In this document: positions 1 to 9,636 of the stretch, piece after piece | How the letters are laid out: each line of letters begins with the position of its first letter | How positions within the stretch are numbered: the stretch's first letter is position 1 | Assembly (NCBI GenBank): GCA_030427255.1 | Contig: JAUHWY010000006.1 | Span: forward strand, 1 to 64,000 | Source: Bacteroidia bacterium | Lineage (GTDB): Bacteria; Bacteroidota; Bacteroidia; CAIKAF01 | Length of the DNA stretch: 64,000 nucleotides | Reading direction: 5' to 3' | The notes under the pieces: generated by a model | Databases searched by the model: none | The model's input: the letters and a program-made list of their open reading frames with translations, nothing else | Told to the model about the DNA's origin: nothing | Translations under genes and position numbers: made by a program

Positions 1-1846
1 AGGTCCAGGTGACTACCGTGGTGCCTTGGGCGTTTATGGGTAAAGATGCGTTGGTTGTTCCTGTAATTGTTCCGGCGCAGTTGTCTGTGGCGGTGGGTGG
101 GTTGAGGGTGGTTACTGCACATTCGGCCGTTACATCGGCAAGCGTAAGCTGGTCAGCTACGGGAGCGGAAACATCGTTTATTATGACGTTTTGGGTTTGG
201 GTGGAGGTATTGCCAAATCCATCAGCATAAGTCCAAGTTACCACGGTAGTTCCCGGGTTGGTTACGGGAAAAACCACATTGGGTATTCCGTTAAGTACTG
301 TACCGCAATTGCTTGTTGCTGTTGGAGGGGGTGGATTTCCTAAAGAGCACTGACCGCTCAAGTTGGGAAGGTTTGCTTGGCTAGGCGTGATTGTTGTTGG
401 ATTGCATTGGGCCAGTTTTTGAATAAAAAAATCAACGCTTCCAATGGAAGTTAAGTTAACGGTACCTCCTATTGGGTCGAAATTACCGGTACCCTCAAAG
501 TATCCCAAAGAAACCACGTCGTTTGCCTGATCAATGGCAACCGCTATACCTCTATCCTCCTGTGCCCCTCCTGACTGGGCAAGCCAATCAAAGTTTCCGA
601 GAGAGTCCAGTTTGAGCAGGAATACATCCCTCAAGCCACCTTGAGCCGTGTACTGAGCAATAGGCGGTCCGGGGTCAAAGTCTATGGTTCCGAAGAATGC
701 ACCTATCACATATACATTTCCGGCGGCGTCGGAAGAAATACCCTCCGAAAAAGAGGTATTGTTGGTAGGGTCACCAAAATTATGCACCCAGCCAAAGCCT
801 CCATTGGGATCCAAGCTTAAAACAAAAATATCCCTTCCATTACTATTGCTTGAAATGTTATTTACTCCAACCCCCGGGTCAAAATCGACGGTTTGGTCAA
901 ACTCCCCGGTCAGCAATATCCTATTGGAGTTGGTTAATTCAATAGCATTTGCAACAATAATTCCTCCCCCTGTTAAATGCCTCACCCAATTAAAATTACC
1001 TGAGCCATCTAAGTTTAAAACGAAAGCATCTGTTCCATTTGCGGTTAAAATAGCGTTTCCGGGTCCCGGGTCAAAATCAAGAGTAGAAGCAAAAAAACCG
1101 GTTAAAACAACCTCACCCAATGTATTTATTTCAATATCTACACCCCTTTCGCCCAAAGCACTTCCCATGGTTCGAGCCCAAATAAAATTGCCGGAGGGGT
1201 CAAGCTTTTGAACAAAAATATCTTGAGATCCCACAGAGGCAAAGCCTACAGAGGGGAAACCCGGATCAAAATCTACGATATTTCCGAAATAGCCTGTAAT
1301 ATAGACATTGCCTGCATTATCCAAGGCAAGTCCAAAGCTTTCATCATCGGTCGTACCTCCCGTCTGGGTAACCCACAGCAGGTTTCCATTGGGGTCTAAT
1401 TTAAGTACGAAAAAATCTTCACCCCCATTAGAGGTTAAATTTAGGGTTCCCGGGCCGGGATCAAAATCTACAGTTTCACGAAAAACTCCGGTCACATAAA
1501 CATTTCCTTGAGCATCGGTTTGAATTGCACGCCCCTCATCTGTTTGAATTCCGCCAAACTTTACCGCCCAAAGGAAATTTCCGGCCGCATCGTGTTTCGA
1601 AATAAATATATCATCCGATGAATTTGTGGTCGAGCTTAAAAAAAAGGTTCCCACTCCCGGGTCAAAATCAGCAGTCCACCTAAAGCCGCCGGTTGTGTAA
1701 ATGTTGTTTGAAGCATCTGTAGTGATATCTTCAGCAAGATCAATATTAATACCTCCTATACCAAAAGCCCAGTCAAAGCTTGGTTGTGCGCCTAGATTGC
1801 CCCCTATGAAGGTGAACACTGCGATACTTAATAGCCTAATTTTCAT
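1..1846 (-). CDS. Secreted SBBP beta-propeller / HYR-domain surface protein, C-terminus cut by window edge
   Basis: The reading frame is open from an ATG at 1846 to the left edge, giving 615 visible residues. A signal peptide (MKIRLLSIAV...GAQ) is followed by seven repeats of about 65 residues. Each repeat carries the motif DFDPG or a close variant (first at residues 60-64) and phrases such as GNVYVTG and LDPNGN, typical of SBBP (PF06739) propeller repeats. From about residue 478 two HYR/Ig-like repeats follow (PTATDNC, GTTVVTWTYADG). The repeats are also visible in the DNA as recurring cccgggtcaaaatc. Such proteins are exported, usually by the type IX system; the sorting tail would lie outside the window. 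The protein is probably surface exposed with an unknown ligand. Confidence 0.85.
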   Translation of the reverse strand, partial: MKIRLLSIAVFTFIGGNLGAQPSFDWAFGIGGINIDLAEDITTDASNNIYTTGGFRWTADFDPGVGTFFLSSTTNSSDDIFISKHDAAGNFLWAVKFGGIQTDEGRAIQTDAQGNVYVTGVFRETVDFDPGPGTLNLTSNGGEDFFVLKLDPNGNLLWVTQTGGTTDDESFGLALDNAGNVYITGYFGNIVDFDPGFPSVGFASVGSQDIFVQKLDPSGNFIWARTMGSALGERGVDIEINTLGEVVLTGFFASTLDFDPGPGNAILTANGTDAFVLNLDGSGNFNWVRHLTGGGIIVANAIELTNSNRILLTGEFDQTVDFDPGVGVNNISSNSNGRDIFVLSLDPNGGFGWVHNFGDPTNNTSFSEGISSDAAGNVYVIGAFFGTIDFDPGPPIAQYTAQGGLRDVFLLKLDSLGNFDWLAQSGGAQEDRGIAVAIDQANDVVSLGYFEGTGNFDPIGGTVNLTSIGSVDFFIQKLAQCNPTTITPSQANLPNLSGQCSLGNPPPPTATSNCGTVLNGIPNVVFPVTNPGTTVVTWTYADGFGNTSTQTQNVIINDVSAPVADQLTLADVTAECAVTTLNPPTATDNCAGTITGTTNASLPINAQGTTVVTWT

Positions 1847-2086
1847 CTGCGTATTTTTTACCCTGAATTGAAATCCTAGCCTAGATTTGCATCCTTACCC
1901 ATTGTATTGGATTCGATTAAGGCAATCAATGGAGCAACAGCTAAACCGATGGCCCTTTATACCATCAAAACTACAAATTCATATAGTGCTGAAAATCAAT
2001 ACGCCACGTTAATGTTCCATTGACATTAAACTACTGACGCTTGGTAGGAAAGGGCAAACAATTGGCAGAAGGAAGAGGCCTATCCA

Positions 2087-2836
2087 TTAGCTAAACCGAC
2101 TGATGAATTCACTTTTCCGGTGTCGACTAACTTTATGGGTGGTTCCATCGGGCATTTCTACGTAACCTCCATCACCCCTAATATAGCCTGTGATGTGTCT
2201 AAGACTTACAATGGTGCTTTGATGTATCCGAAAAAAACCATATTTCACTAATAAATCCTCATATTCTTTGAGGTTTTTACTGGTTGTCACTTTGGTACCA
2301 TTCTCCAAGATAAAGTGGCTGTAGTTTCTGTCTCCCTCCAAACGTAGGATAGATTCAATTTTCAAGACCTTGAACCCGTCCACATTAGCGACAATTAGCT
2401 TTTGGATTTCTCCATTTGACCCATAGTTTTCTACTAAAACCTTAACTTTTTTGTCAATATCTTTACTTTTCTCCTCAAACTGCTTTTGAAGCTTCTCAAT
2501 AGCGGACGCCAAGTCAGAGGCTTTGATTGGCTTTAATAAATAGCCAAAGGCACTAAATTTAAATGCTTCAATAGCGTATTCATTATATGCCGTTATAAAA
2601 ATCACTTCAAAATTTACCGTTTTGATTTGGCCCAACAAATCAAACCCGGTTCCACTTTTCATTTGGACATCAAGAAACACCAAATCAGGTTGAATTTCAG
2701 TGATTAGTTCCAAACCTGAATCTACATCATCCGCCTCTCCAATGATGGCAACTTTTGACCCAAACTTTTTCTCGATTAAATTGCGCAATAAAAATCGTGC
2801 ATCTTTTTCATCGTCTATTATTACTGCATGAATCAT
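2087..2836 (-). CDS. LytTR-family response regulator
   Basis: This 249-residue protein has an N-terminal receiver domain: the acidic pocket in IIDDEKDA, the phospho-acceptor Asp in LVFLDVQM, Thr in FITAY and Lys in LLKPI. A C-terminal LytTR DNA-binding domain follows (LRLEGDRNYSHF, RIHQSTIVSLRHI). It is the cytoplasmic output of a LytS/LytR-type two-component system. Its ATG overlaps the stop of the upstream histidine kinase by four bases, so the two are translationally coupled and almost certainly partners. The target genes cannot be read from the sequence; direct repeats bound by LytTR proteins were not recognised nearby. Confidence 0.93.
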   Translation of the reverse strand: MIHAVIIDDEKDARFLLRNLIEKKFGSKVAIIGEADDVDSGLELITEIQPDLVFLDVQMKSGTGFDLLGQIKTVNFEVIFITAYNEYAIEAFKFSAFGYLLKPIKASDLASAIEKLQKQFEEKSKDIDKKVKVLVENYGSNGEIQKLIVANVDGFKVLKIESILRLEGDRNYSHFILENGTKVTTSKNLKEYEDLLVKYGFFRIHQSTIVSLRHITGYIRGDGGYVEMPDGTTHKVSRHRKSEFISRFS

Positions 2837-4722
2837 AGGTTATTGGTTAAGGTTAGAGTAATCTTTGTTCCACCTGTTTCGATCCCCTCCACTTGCACAT
2901 TTGCCGATCCTCCCAGACGCTCTTGGGTAATCTGCATGCCCATGGAATTGCGTCCTGGGTTCTTATGTTTGCTTGATTCAATGCCGATTCCATTGTCGAT
3001 AATCTCACAAACAACCATCTTAGTATTCTTTTGATATACCTTAATTTGAATAGTGCCTGGAGTCTTTTTAGGAAGAATTCCGTGCCAAACCGCATTTTCG
3101 AGATAGGGTTGAAGAATTAAAGGAGGCACCATAAAAGACATCGCATCAAGCGCAGAGTCCATCTCGACTGAAAAACTGAATGCATGATCTGTACGGAGTA
3201 ATTCTAATTCCAGGTAGCCTTTGGCAATAGCCAACTCGTCTTCAAGGGAAATGGATTGCTTTCCACTGTTTTCGAGTATTCTACGCAAAAGTTGAGAGAA
3301 ATCAGCCATGTAATCGTTTGCCAGATCTTCCTTTCCCTCTACGTAAAGCCGCTGAATACTGTTTAGGCTATTAAATATAAAATGGGGGTTCATTTGAGCC
3401 CGAAGCGCTTTCTGTTTTAGTTTGTGCTGAATTATTTTAGCTTTTGCCCGTTGATTTCGGAAATAAAACAAGATGGCCAATATCAAAACCAAAAATGTGA
3501 ACACTGAAATGACAAGGATGGCCAAGTATAGCTTGTTTTTTTCCCTTACGTTAGCTTCCTTTTCTTTTAATATAGCTATTTGCCTTTCGTTTTCTCCTTT
3601 CTCAAATTTCGCTTCTAAAGTATTGATTTGAAGCCTTATGTTTTCTCCACTTATGCTATCCTTTAGCCCATGGAATTTTTCCAACCAAAAATAAGCTTTA
3701 GGGTATTGTCCAAGCAGTTTATATGCTTCCGCTAAGCCTTGGTAGGCCTGCCTAACTGTGGGGGCATGACCAATTTCCTTGGCTAAAGCTAAAGAGGAAT
3801 CATTGTAGGCTATTGCACCGGCGCCATTCTCCCTTATGAGTTCAATACCTCCAAGGTTATTGAATACGACAGCCGCCCCTCCTCGGTCACCTATGCTTTT
3901 GTAAGTGGCTAGCGCTTTTTTATAAAAGATGGCTGCACTATCCAGTTCTTGAACCTTATAATATTGATAACCTAAATTGTTGTAGATGTTCGCCTCCCTT
4001 TTTTTATCCTCAAATATTTTTGCTAACTCTAAGGCCTGGTAAGCAAATGATAGGGACTTTTCGTCTTGGCCTTGAACGCTATAAACCGCACTAATGCCGT
4101 TTAGCGGGCCTATCATTCCTAAGGAGTCCTGCAACTTTTGCTTTATTTCCAAAGATCTTTTGAAGTTGGTCAAAGCTTGATCGTACTGACCTAAACTATA
4201 GTGCAAATTACCAATATTATGATAGGCTATTGCGACGCCCTTATCGTTATCAATGCTCTTGTTTAAGGATATTGTTTCCTGATAATAAGCCAAAGCTTTT
4301 TCATAATCCCCTTGGTCGGACACTATATTGGCCATTCCATTCAAGCAAGCGCTTTGACCATTTATGTCGTTTAAAGAACTGAATATCTTTTTGCCTTCCA
4401 TTAAACAGGTCAAGGCGGAGTAGTATTCATTTTTAGAACTGTGGTATATACCATAATATCGGTACGACCAAGCTTCTCCCCACTTATGGTTGGCCTTTTT
4501 TGCCAAGGCATGGGCGCTATCCAAATAAAGCCTAGCTCCCTGGAGGTCTGACCTATAGGTTTCTTTAAAGCGCGTATTAAGCGCATACACTCTTATGGAG
4601 TCTTGTTGTAGCTGTTCTAAACTTTCTGGGCTAGGGCTTTGATTAAGACCACCGCAAGCCATGATACTGAACAGCAACGGTGCCACAGCAAAACTTTGAA
4701 TTCTATTTAAAGTATAAATCAA
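2833..4722 (-). CDS. TPR-containing LytS-type sensor histidine kinase
   Basis: This 629-residue protein starts with a lipoprotein-like signal (LLFSIMACGG), then six or more tetratricopeptide repeats (for example GDYEKALAYYQETISL and GQYDQALTNFKRSLEI). A short coiled-coil stretch comes next, then one transmembrane helix (YLAILVISVFTFLVLILAI). The kinase follows: His_kinase motif LRAQMNPHFIFNSLNSIQ with the phospho-acceptor His in NPHFIFN, and an ATPase domain with DNGIGIE. The TPR part would lie in the periplasm and sense a protein or peptide partner. It is co-transcribed with the LytTR regulator through an ATGA overlap. The signal could alternatively be a simple N-terminal anchor helix rather than a lipobox. 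Confidence 0.9.
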   Translation of the reverse strand: MIYTLNRIQSFAVAPLLFSIMACGGLNQSPSPESLEQLQQDSIRVYALNTRFKETYRSDLQGARLYLDSAHALAKKANHKWGEAWSYRYYGIYHSSKNEYYSALTCLMEGKKIFSSLNDINGQSACLNGMANIVSDQGDYEKALAYYQETISLNKSIDNDKGVAIAYHNIGNLHYSLGQYDQALTNFKRSLEIKQKLQDSLGMIGPLNGISAVYSVQGQDEKSLSFAYQALELAKIFEDKKREANIYNNLGYQYYKVQELDSAAIFYKKALATYKSIGDRGGAAVVFNNLGGIELIRENGAGAIAYNDSSLALAKEIGHAPTVRQAYQGLAEAYKLLGQYPKAYFWLEKFHGLKDSISGENIRLQINTLEAKFEKGENERQIAILKEKEANVREKNKLYLAILVISVFTFLVLILAILFYFRNQRAKAKIIQHKLKQKALRAQMNPHFIFNSLNSIQRLYVEGKEDLANDYMADFSQLLRRILENSGKQSISLEDELAIAKGYLELELLRTDHAFSFSVEMDSALDAMSFMVPPLILQPYLENAVWHGILPKKTPGTIQIKVYQKNTKMVVCEIIDNGIGIESSKHKNPGRNSMGMQITQERLGGSANVQVEGIETGGTKITLTLTNNL

Positions 4723-4733
4723 TTCGGTAGTAA

Positions 4734-4955
4734 TTCAGACTAAATATAGGCAATGCGTTTTCTTATAGCCGGCAGGCCGTAGGGTTGGTGGGGAATTACC
4801 TACCAAAGGCGGAACTGAATTATCGGCTGGGGCCTAAGGGAATTGGCTTTCAAGGATTACCGGAACACCAAAGCAGTTCCCTTGATGCCATAATGGCCTT
4901 GGGCTATGGTAGAGCACCCCATAAATTTGTAGGCCTTGCTTTGGCGTCCAATTAA
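4734..4955 (+). pseudogene. Start-less open frame of 73 codons, possible gene remnant
   Basis: The gap 4723-5080 contains no intact gene. On the plus strand one frame stays open from the stop at 4731 to a TAA at 4953-4955 and reads like protein (YLPKAELNYRLGPKGIGF, then LDAIMALGYGRAPH). It has no start codon near its beginning. The tail faintly resembles the C-terminal end of nitroreductase-like proteins (ALGYGRAP), but this is weak. It may be the 3' remnant of a deleted gene, or chance. The same stretch must also hold the promoter of the kinase on the other strand. Confidence 0.2.
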
Positions 4956-5080
4956 CTCACAGAAAAAGAAGCCTGTGCATATTGAATAAAAAAGCCAAGG
5001 ACTCCTATACCTTCAAGCCCAATTTTGTGCCGTCGGGTATCAGTAAACAATGACTATGCTTCTCTTGAAGAATACAAGAA

Positions 5081-6148
5081 TTACTCGATTGTCTGAACCC
5101 AACCAAAGCTATCCTCCAAAACACCTGTCTTAATTCCGCTGAGTGTTTTAGCTACTTTATTGGAAAACTGCCGTTCTTCCACCGGTGGCGGCGTAAAATC
5201 TTCCTCATCAATTCGGATGGACTCGATTTGAGCAATGGTGGCGGCGGTTCCTGCCCCAAAAAGCTCAGTCACAGATCCATCTCTTAAACCCTCTTGGAGC
5301 TCCGTAACTTTTATGCGCCTTGTTTCTACTGGGACACCCCAAGACTTTGCCAAACATAGAATAGAATCCCGAGTTACGCCGGACAAAATGGTGTCGCTTT
5401 CGGTGGTAGGCGTGTGCAGTACTCCGTTCTTCATGAAAAATAAATTCATTGTACCGCTTTCCTCCAAATACTCATGGCTTGCGGCATCGGTCCAAATAAG
5501 TTGACGAAACCCTTGTTCTTGGGCCAACTTGGCCGGGTATAAGGAAGCTGCATAATTGCCTGCGGCTTTAGCCGACCCGGTACCTCCGGAAGCTGCACGG
5601 GTATAATGTCGTTCCACCTTTACACGAATGGCACCTTGGTAATAGGCCTTTACGGGAGATGTCAAAATCATAAACCGATAAGTATCGGAAGGCTTAATGC
5701 CCAAATAGGCTTCTGTGGCAAACATAAATGGACGGATATATAAGGAATACCCCTCCGCAGGGTACACCCAATCCGAATCAAGAGCCAGCAGCTTATATAG
5801 CCCTTCCAAGAATAAAGGTTCCGGAAGTGTGGCCATACACATGCGTGTAGCGCTATGGTTTAAACGACGGGCATTCATTTCGGGTCTAAACACCCGTACT
5901 TTTCCATCGGCTCCTTTGTAGGCTTTTAGCCCCTCAAAAATGCTTTGACCATAATGAATGGCAGACATGGCAGGATCAAAACTCATAGGCCCGTATGGCA
6001 CGACCCTGGGGTCAACCCAGTTTTGACCATCAAAATCAACCACAAACATGTGGTCCGAAAAGGTTCGTCCGAAGGTAAGATTTTCCCAATCTACTGCCGA
6101 GGCTGCAGAGGGGTGCTTTACTTCAGTACGTATGCTATATGCGGACAT
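5081..6148 (-). CDS. ilvE: Branched-chain amino acid aminotransferase
   Basis: This 355-residue class IV PLP aminotransferase interconverts valine, leucine and isoleucine with their 2-oxo acids using glutamate/2-oxoglutarate in the cytoplasm. The PLP lysine is K194 in GSAKAAGNYA. Other family marks are HYGQSIFEGLKAY and FRPEMNARRLN near the N-terminus and EYLEESGTMNLFF before the cofactor phosphate site (FGAGTAA). Length matches the bacterial BCAT group II (about 355). It stands alone, with no other ilv or leu genes within 6 kb, and the start ATG at 6148 gives the expected N-terminus. Confidence 0.95.
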   Translation of the reverse strand: MSAYSIRTEVKHPSAASAVDWENLTFGRTFSDHMFVVDFDGQNWVDPRVVPYGPMSFDPAMSAIHYGQSIFEGLKAYKGADGKVRVFRPEMNARRLNHSATRMCMATLPEPLFLEGLYKLLALDSDWVYPAEGYSLYIRPFMFATEAYLGIKPSDTYRFMILTSPVKAYYQGAIRVKVERHYTRAASGGTGSAKAAGNYAASLYPAKLAQEQGFRQLIWTDAASHEYLEESGTMNLFFMKNGVLHTPTTESDTILSGVTRDSILCLAKSWGVPVETRRIKVTELQEGLRDGSVTELFGAGTAATIAQIESIRIDEEDFTPPPVEERQFSNKVAKTLSGIKTGVLEDSFGWVQTIE

Positions 6149-6284
6149 AAGGAAATTGGCTTTATTTTTAAGAGTGATAAAGATAGTCAGATTGACTCAA
6201 ACCGCTTGTAAGAATTAGCCTTCTCAAAAGGGGCATGTGGTTCATTTAATCTTTTTCTTGTTATATTTTGTTAACCTTTATAGC

Positions 6285-7058
6285 ATGAAACAAAAGCCAG
6301 GCATTCACCCCGACACCTTGAACCTTCTCAGTGCCATGATGGATCAAATTAGGCGCGTAGAAGGTCCATGGTCTGAGGCCGAATGTAAAAAGCTTAGTCA
6401 GCAGGTTGCCGAAACTTGGTTTACCTGGCGCCGGCTGGAGCTTCCGGACAACCACTTGCAAGGCATGCATCGGGAAGTAGTGGGCATACATCCCGGAATA
6501 CCTTTGCTCCCGGAAGAAAAAGACCAAGTGCTGGAGCAAAGCCTCAAACTCATTCGAAAAGCCCCCATGGAGCGGGGAAAGCCTACTGCTGCTAAAAGCC
6601 TTAGAGTGCTACGCTTGGTAGCGGGCTTTGGTTTGCTGGCTTTTGCCATTAGTCTTATTTTAAACATATACTGGATTTTTCAATACCAGAGCAGCAGTAG
6701 GACAAGTTTTGCTTCGCCTTCCGAACCGGAACGCAGGTACCAAGATTTATATGCCCGTTTTCAGGCCTTGGAAAACCAAACCCTGCGTCTGCTCCAACCT
6801 AACAATTACTTTTTTAATCTTTCTGACCCTTCGGGCTGGGCGCTTAAAGCCGTTTGGATCACCAACGATTCCGGACTACTGATTCACATAGACTCCTTCC
6901 CTTCCGAAGACGCTATGACCTTGCTCCAAGTGCCTCAAGACAGCCTTGATCCAATAACCATTGACACCCTTAATTCAGTAAAAGCGAAAGACTTGGTATA
7001 CTACCTGCCCTTGGCATCAAGGCCCGACAGCTTGCTACTCACTCCTCAAGGTTTATAG
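6285..7058 (+). CDS. Unknown single-pass membrane protein
   Basis: I do not recognise this 257-residue protein. The ATG at 6285 (MKQKPGIHPDTL) is preferred over an in-frame ATG at 6237, whose extra 16 residues are hydrophobic and AT-rich. A soluble, mostly charged N-terminal part of about 105 residues is followed by one transmembrane helix (about 109-133, LVAGFGLLAFAISLILNIYW). A short coiled-coil-like segment (RRYQDLYARFQALENQTLRLL) and a C-terminal domain rich in short strands come next. This layout is compatible with an anti-sigma-like or divisome-type anchor, but nothing proves that. It converges with the gene at 7070 with only 11 bases between them. Confidence 0.7.
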   Translation: MKQKPGIHPDTLNLLSAMMDQIRRVEGPWSEAECKKLSQQVAETWFTWRRLELPDNHLQGMHREVVGIHPGIPLLPEEKDQVLEQSLKLIRKAPMERGKPTAAKSLRVLRLVAGFGLLAFAISLILNIYWIFQYQSSSRTSFASPSEPERRYQDLYARFQALENQTLRLLQPNNYFFNLSDPSGWALKAVWITNDSGLLIHIDSFPSEDAMTLLQVPQDSLDPITIDTLNSVKAKDLVYYLPLASRPDSLLLTPQGL

Positions 7059-7069
7059 GCAGCCAAAGC

Positions 7070-7669
7070 TTATTTATCGCGCACAAACTCAAATTCAAGT
7101 TTAAGTCTCAATTGTCCTTCGCTATTTCGGTAAGGAACTTTTCGAACCTTAAGCGGACTACCTATGTTGTTGTACATCCATAAAACCAATAATAAGCGCA
7201 AAGCACAAAGCGCCCAAATAACATAGCTCCAATAGATGCCCGAAATCATGGAGGGCAGAATAAAAGACAGAAACAAAGAAAATGAGGCTTCTGCTACCAT
7301 TATGGCAAAAACGATACGTGTAAAGCGCGGAAGGCCCCAAACCCCTGCCAATAATAGGAACTGCAGCATACCCAAATACATGACCGGGCCAAAAGAGTAG
7401 CTTACAAAAAGCGTCCAAATACTGCAGGCTGACAAGACCAAAAAGTTCAAGGCCACCATTCCCCATAGCAAAAACAAAAAACCTTGTTGCTGCACACGCT
7501 CATGCCTCGTGGGCATGGCCGCAAGCAGTTTAGCTAAGGTTTTGGCCATAACGCGCTCGGTAGAAATCACTTCTTTATATACGGCCGACCTCGAATAGCC
7601 TAAGTCAAGCAACTGGTGAACCAACACGTTTAGTTCGTAATAAGAAATGCGGCCGGGCATCTTTTCCAT
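7070..7669 (-). CDS. Unknown four-helix membrane protein
   Basis: This 199-residue protein is not recognised. The first 60 residues are soluble and helical (ISYYELNVLVHQLLDLGYSR). Four hydrophobic helices follow (FLFLLWGMVALNFLVL; VMYLGMLQFLLLAGVW; IVFAIMVAEASFSLFLSFIL; YVIWALCALRLLLVLWMY) and the protein ends in a charged tail (LRLKLEFEFVRDK). It lies 8 bases downstream of the putative porin gene on the same strand, so rdgB, the porin and this gene are probably one transcript. No catalytic motif is visible. Confidence 0.75.
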   Translation of the reverse strand: MEKMPGRISYYELNVLVHQLLDLGYSRSAVYKEVISTERVMAKTLAKLLAAMPTRHERVQQQGFLFLLWGMVALNFLVLSACSIWTLFVSYSFGPVMYLGMLQFLLLAGVWGLPRFTRIVFAIMVAEASFSLFLSFILPSMISGIYWSYVIWALCALRLLLVLWMYNNIGSPLKVRKVPYRNSEGQLRLKLEFEFVRDK

Positions 7670-7677
7670 GCCTTAAA

Positions 7678-9636
7678 TTAATTAAAAAAGTTCCAAACTA
7701 CCCCAACTTGAATGGTACGATCTTGCATGGGGTGGTGAGGAGCAATAAAGTATGCATTACCCGTAAGACCTTGATTTACATGGCGTAATCTGAAAAAGAA
7801 GTATGCCGTCCGTATATGTGCTGCCACATAAAAATCAACAAAGGGATAGTTTCCGGTACTCACTTGTTGCTGCGCAAAATACCTGCCTGTAAACACATCA
7901 TAGCCCATGCCACTAAAGCCTGAAATATAGAACACATCCAAGCCTACCCTGAGCTCCAAGTTTTTCTTAAAAAAGCGATTGGTGTAACTTAAATCGGCAT
8001 GCGCGACTAAGTTGGGTAGTGGCATTTGATCGGTGCTACTGAATTGACCTAAAACAAACAGCCCTAAGTCAATAGGCCCTATACGTTGGTATTTAGAGGC
8101 TTCAGCAGAAAAAAGACTGGCAGAACCGGAGTTCTGTTCCGGAATGGCTTGAGCATTCCACCATACATAGTTTGTGAGCAAATGGGCTTGAACTCTTAAG
8201 CTTGCATCCCAACGTTTGGCATGTGCCGTTCCATCCAAACTCCATCGCAATGTTTTTCCAAAATCTTGTTGCCATACTTTGGCATTCGACAAAAAGTTTT
8301 GAGACAAAAAATCGGGTTCGCTCAAACGCACATCGGCTCTAAACTTAAAATCCAAGCCCTTCTCCCGGCCTAAACTATCTTTCCAATGCCATTGGGTTTC
8401 AAAAAAACCGGCAAGGTCGCCTTGATTAAATCCACTCAAGACAAAGGAGCCACCGGCATCTGCGCGTAAGCTTTTGCCTAAGTCAAAGCTAAGGCTTCCC
8501 GAAAGGTCAAAATGCTGACCCGAAGCTTGAACTCTTTGAACTTCTTGCAAGGTAGTATCGGCTTGCTGAAGGGTATCCAATGTGCTATACAAGCCATAAG
8601 CTATATGGCCTATTTGCAGGCTTAAAGGACTGCCGCTCAAGCTTTTTTTGTTGAGGTACATTTTAATTCCCACTTCATTTCGAAGCGTTTCGTAGCCCAA
8701 ACTATGTCTGCTTTGAAGGCTGTCCAACAATAAGGCCGGATAATAAGAGGTATCGGGAGCCTCGTCCGAAAATCGATCCTCAAAATTATCGTAGACCAAA
8801 GCGTGCACTAAGGTAAGCCGCCCACCGGTAACGCTTGAATCGTTGAGCTGCGGCAGTCCCCAAGGAGCCCAAACCTGTCGGAGTCCTGCCGTATTTCTAA
8901 ACCCCTGTCGCTGAGCTGCGCCAAATCTAACCGGATAGGTGCTCCGATTGGTATTGGGTAAAAAACTTCCATTGGCTCCAAACAGGCCGCCCAGAATTAG
9001 ACTTGAATCGTTTCTAAGTCCGCCATTTTCTTGAACGCCATGCGTGTTGTGGGTAAAATGGGCTGTGATTGCATATGTTCTGGCCTTGGATTGGTAGCGG
9101 GTCAACACTTGGGCATTGCTGTGCACCGCATCTTGTCTTTGGTAAAGGCCCACCGAGTTTTGATGCCTAAAGCGCAAACCGGCCTGCCAACCGGGAAGTA
9201 GGCTCTGGGTATGCAATGCCTGAAAATAATGTTCGCTTGCACTACCCAACTGGTAGGTCATTTGACTAAAAGGACGGGAAGTTTTGAAATAGGGTACCTC
9301 TTCGGGAAGGTATTGATTGGCCAAAAAAGCGGACCAACCCAGACGTGGTCCAATACCTTCTAAAAACTGAGGACGTAGGGGGTAAGCTGCGGTTCCTAAA
9401 TTCCCCAAAGAAGCATTCAGCCTTGCCGATTGCATGGCCGGATCTAAAAATCTAAACTGCCTCATGGTGAGTCGGATGGTGTCGTCTTTGAATTTCCCGG
9501 TAGATTCAAAAGAAGCATAATCGAGTACACGAACAGCCGAAGTATCGCCGGCGTCATCTACTTTAGATCGGCTTGAGTTTTGCGCCGATACAACAAAACA
9601 ATACAGGAAGGCAAAAACCGGGAGCAGGCTCCTCAT
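7678..9636 (-). CDS. Putative porin, outer-membrane beta-barrel (Porin_10-like)
   Basis: This 652-residue protein has a signal peptide (LLPVFAFLYCFVVSAQ) and a long beta-rich body ending in a terminal strand with aromatic last residues (IQVGVVWNFFN), as expected of an outer-membrane barrel. The order of segments (FLDPAMQSARLNASLGNLG, then KTSRPFSQMTYQLGSASEHYF, then SVGLYQRQDA and THNTHGVQENGGLRND) agrees with the Bacteroidota putative porin family PF14121. Its ATG overlaps the stop of rdgB by four bases, a coupling often seen in this phylum. Substrate is unknown; function as a channel is inferred from the fold only. Confidence 0.8.
   Translation of the reverse strand: MRSLLPVFAFLYCFVVSAQNSSRSKVDDAGDTSAVRVLDYASFESTGKFKDDTIRLTMRQFRFLDPAMQSARLNASLGNLGTAAYPLRPQFLEGIGPRLGWSAFLANQYLPEEVPYFKTSRPFSQMTYQLGSASEHYFQALHTQSLLPGWQAGLRFRHQNSVGLYQRQDAVHSNAQVLTRYQSKARTYAITAHFTHNTHGVQENGGLRNDSSLILGGLFGANGSFLPNTNRSTYPVRFGAAQRQGFRNTAGLRQVWAPWGLPQLNDSSVTGGRLTLVHALVYDNFEDRFSDEAPDTSYYPALLLDSLQSRHSLGYETLRNEVGIKMYLNKKSLSGSPLSLQIGHIAYGLYSTLDTLQQADTTLQEVQRVQASGQHFDLSGSLSFDLGKSLRADAGGSFVLSGFNQGDLAGFFETQWHWKDSLGREKGLDFKFRADVRLSEPDFLSQNFLSNAKVWQQDFGKTLRWSLDGTAHAKRWDASLRVQAHLLTNYVWWNAQAIPEQNSGSASLFSAEASKYQRIGPIDLGLFVLGQFSSTDQMPLPNLVAHADLSYTNRFFKKNLELRVGLDVFYISGFSGMGYDVFTGRYFAQQQVSTGNYPFVDFYVAAHIRTAYFFFRLRHVNQGLTGNAYFIAPHHPMQDRTIQVGVVWNFFN

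Noticed and set aside
684-1211. 175-codon plus-strand frame over the first gene
   Set aside because: It is antisense to the SBBP repeats on the minus strand, which read clearly as protein with repeating DFDPG motifs; the plus-strand frame is Ser/Lys/Pro-rich without a family.
6237-6284. Earlier start of the unknown membrane protein gene
   Set aside because: The extra 16 residues are AT-derived and hydrophobic, and the next ATG at 6285 begins a plausible soluble N-terminus.
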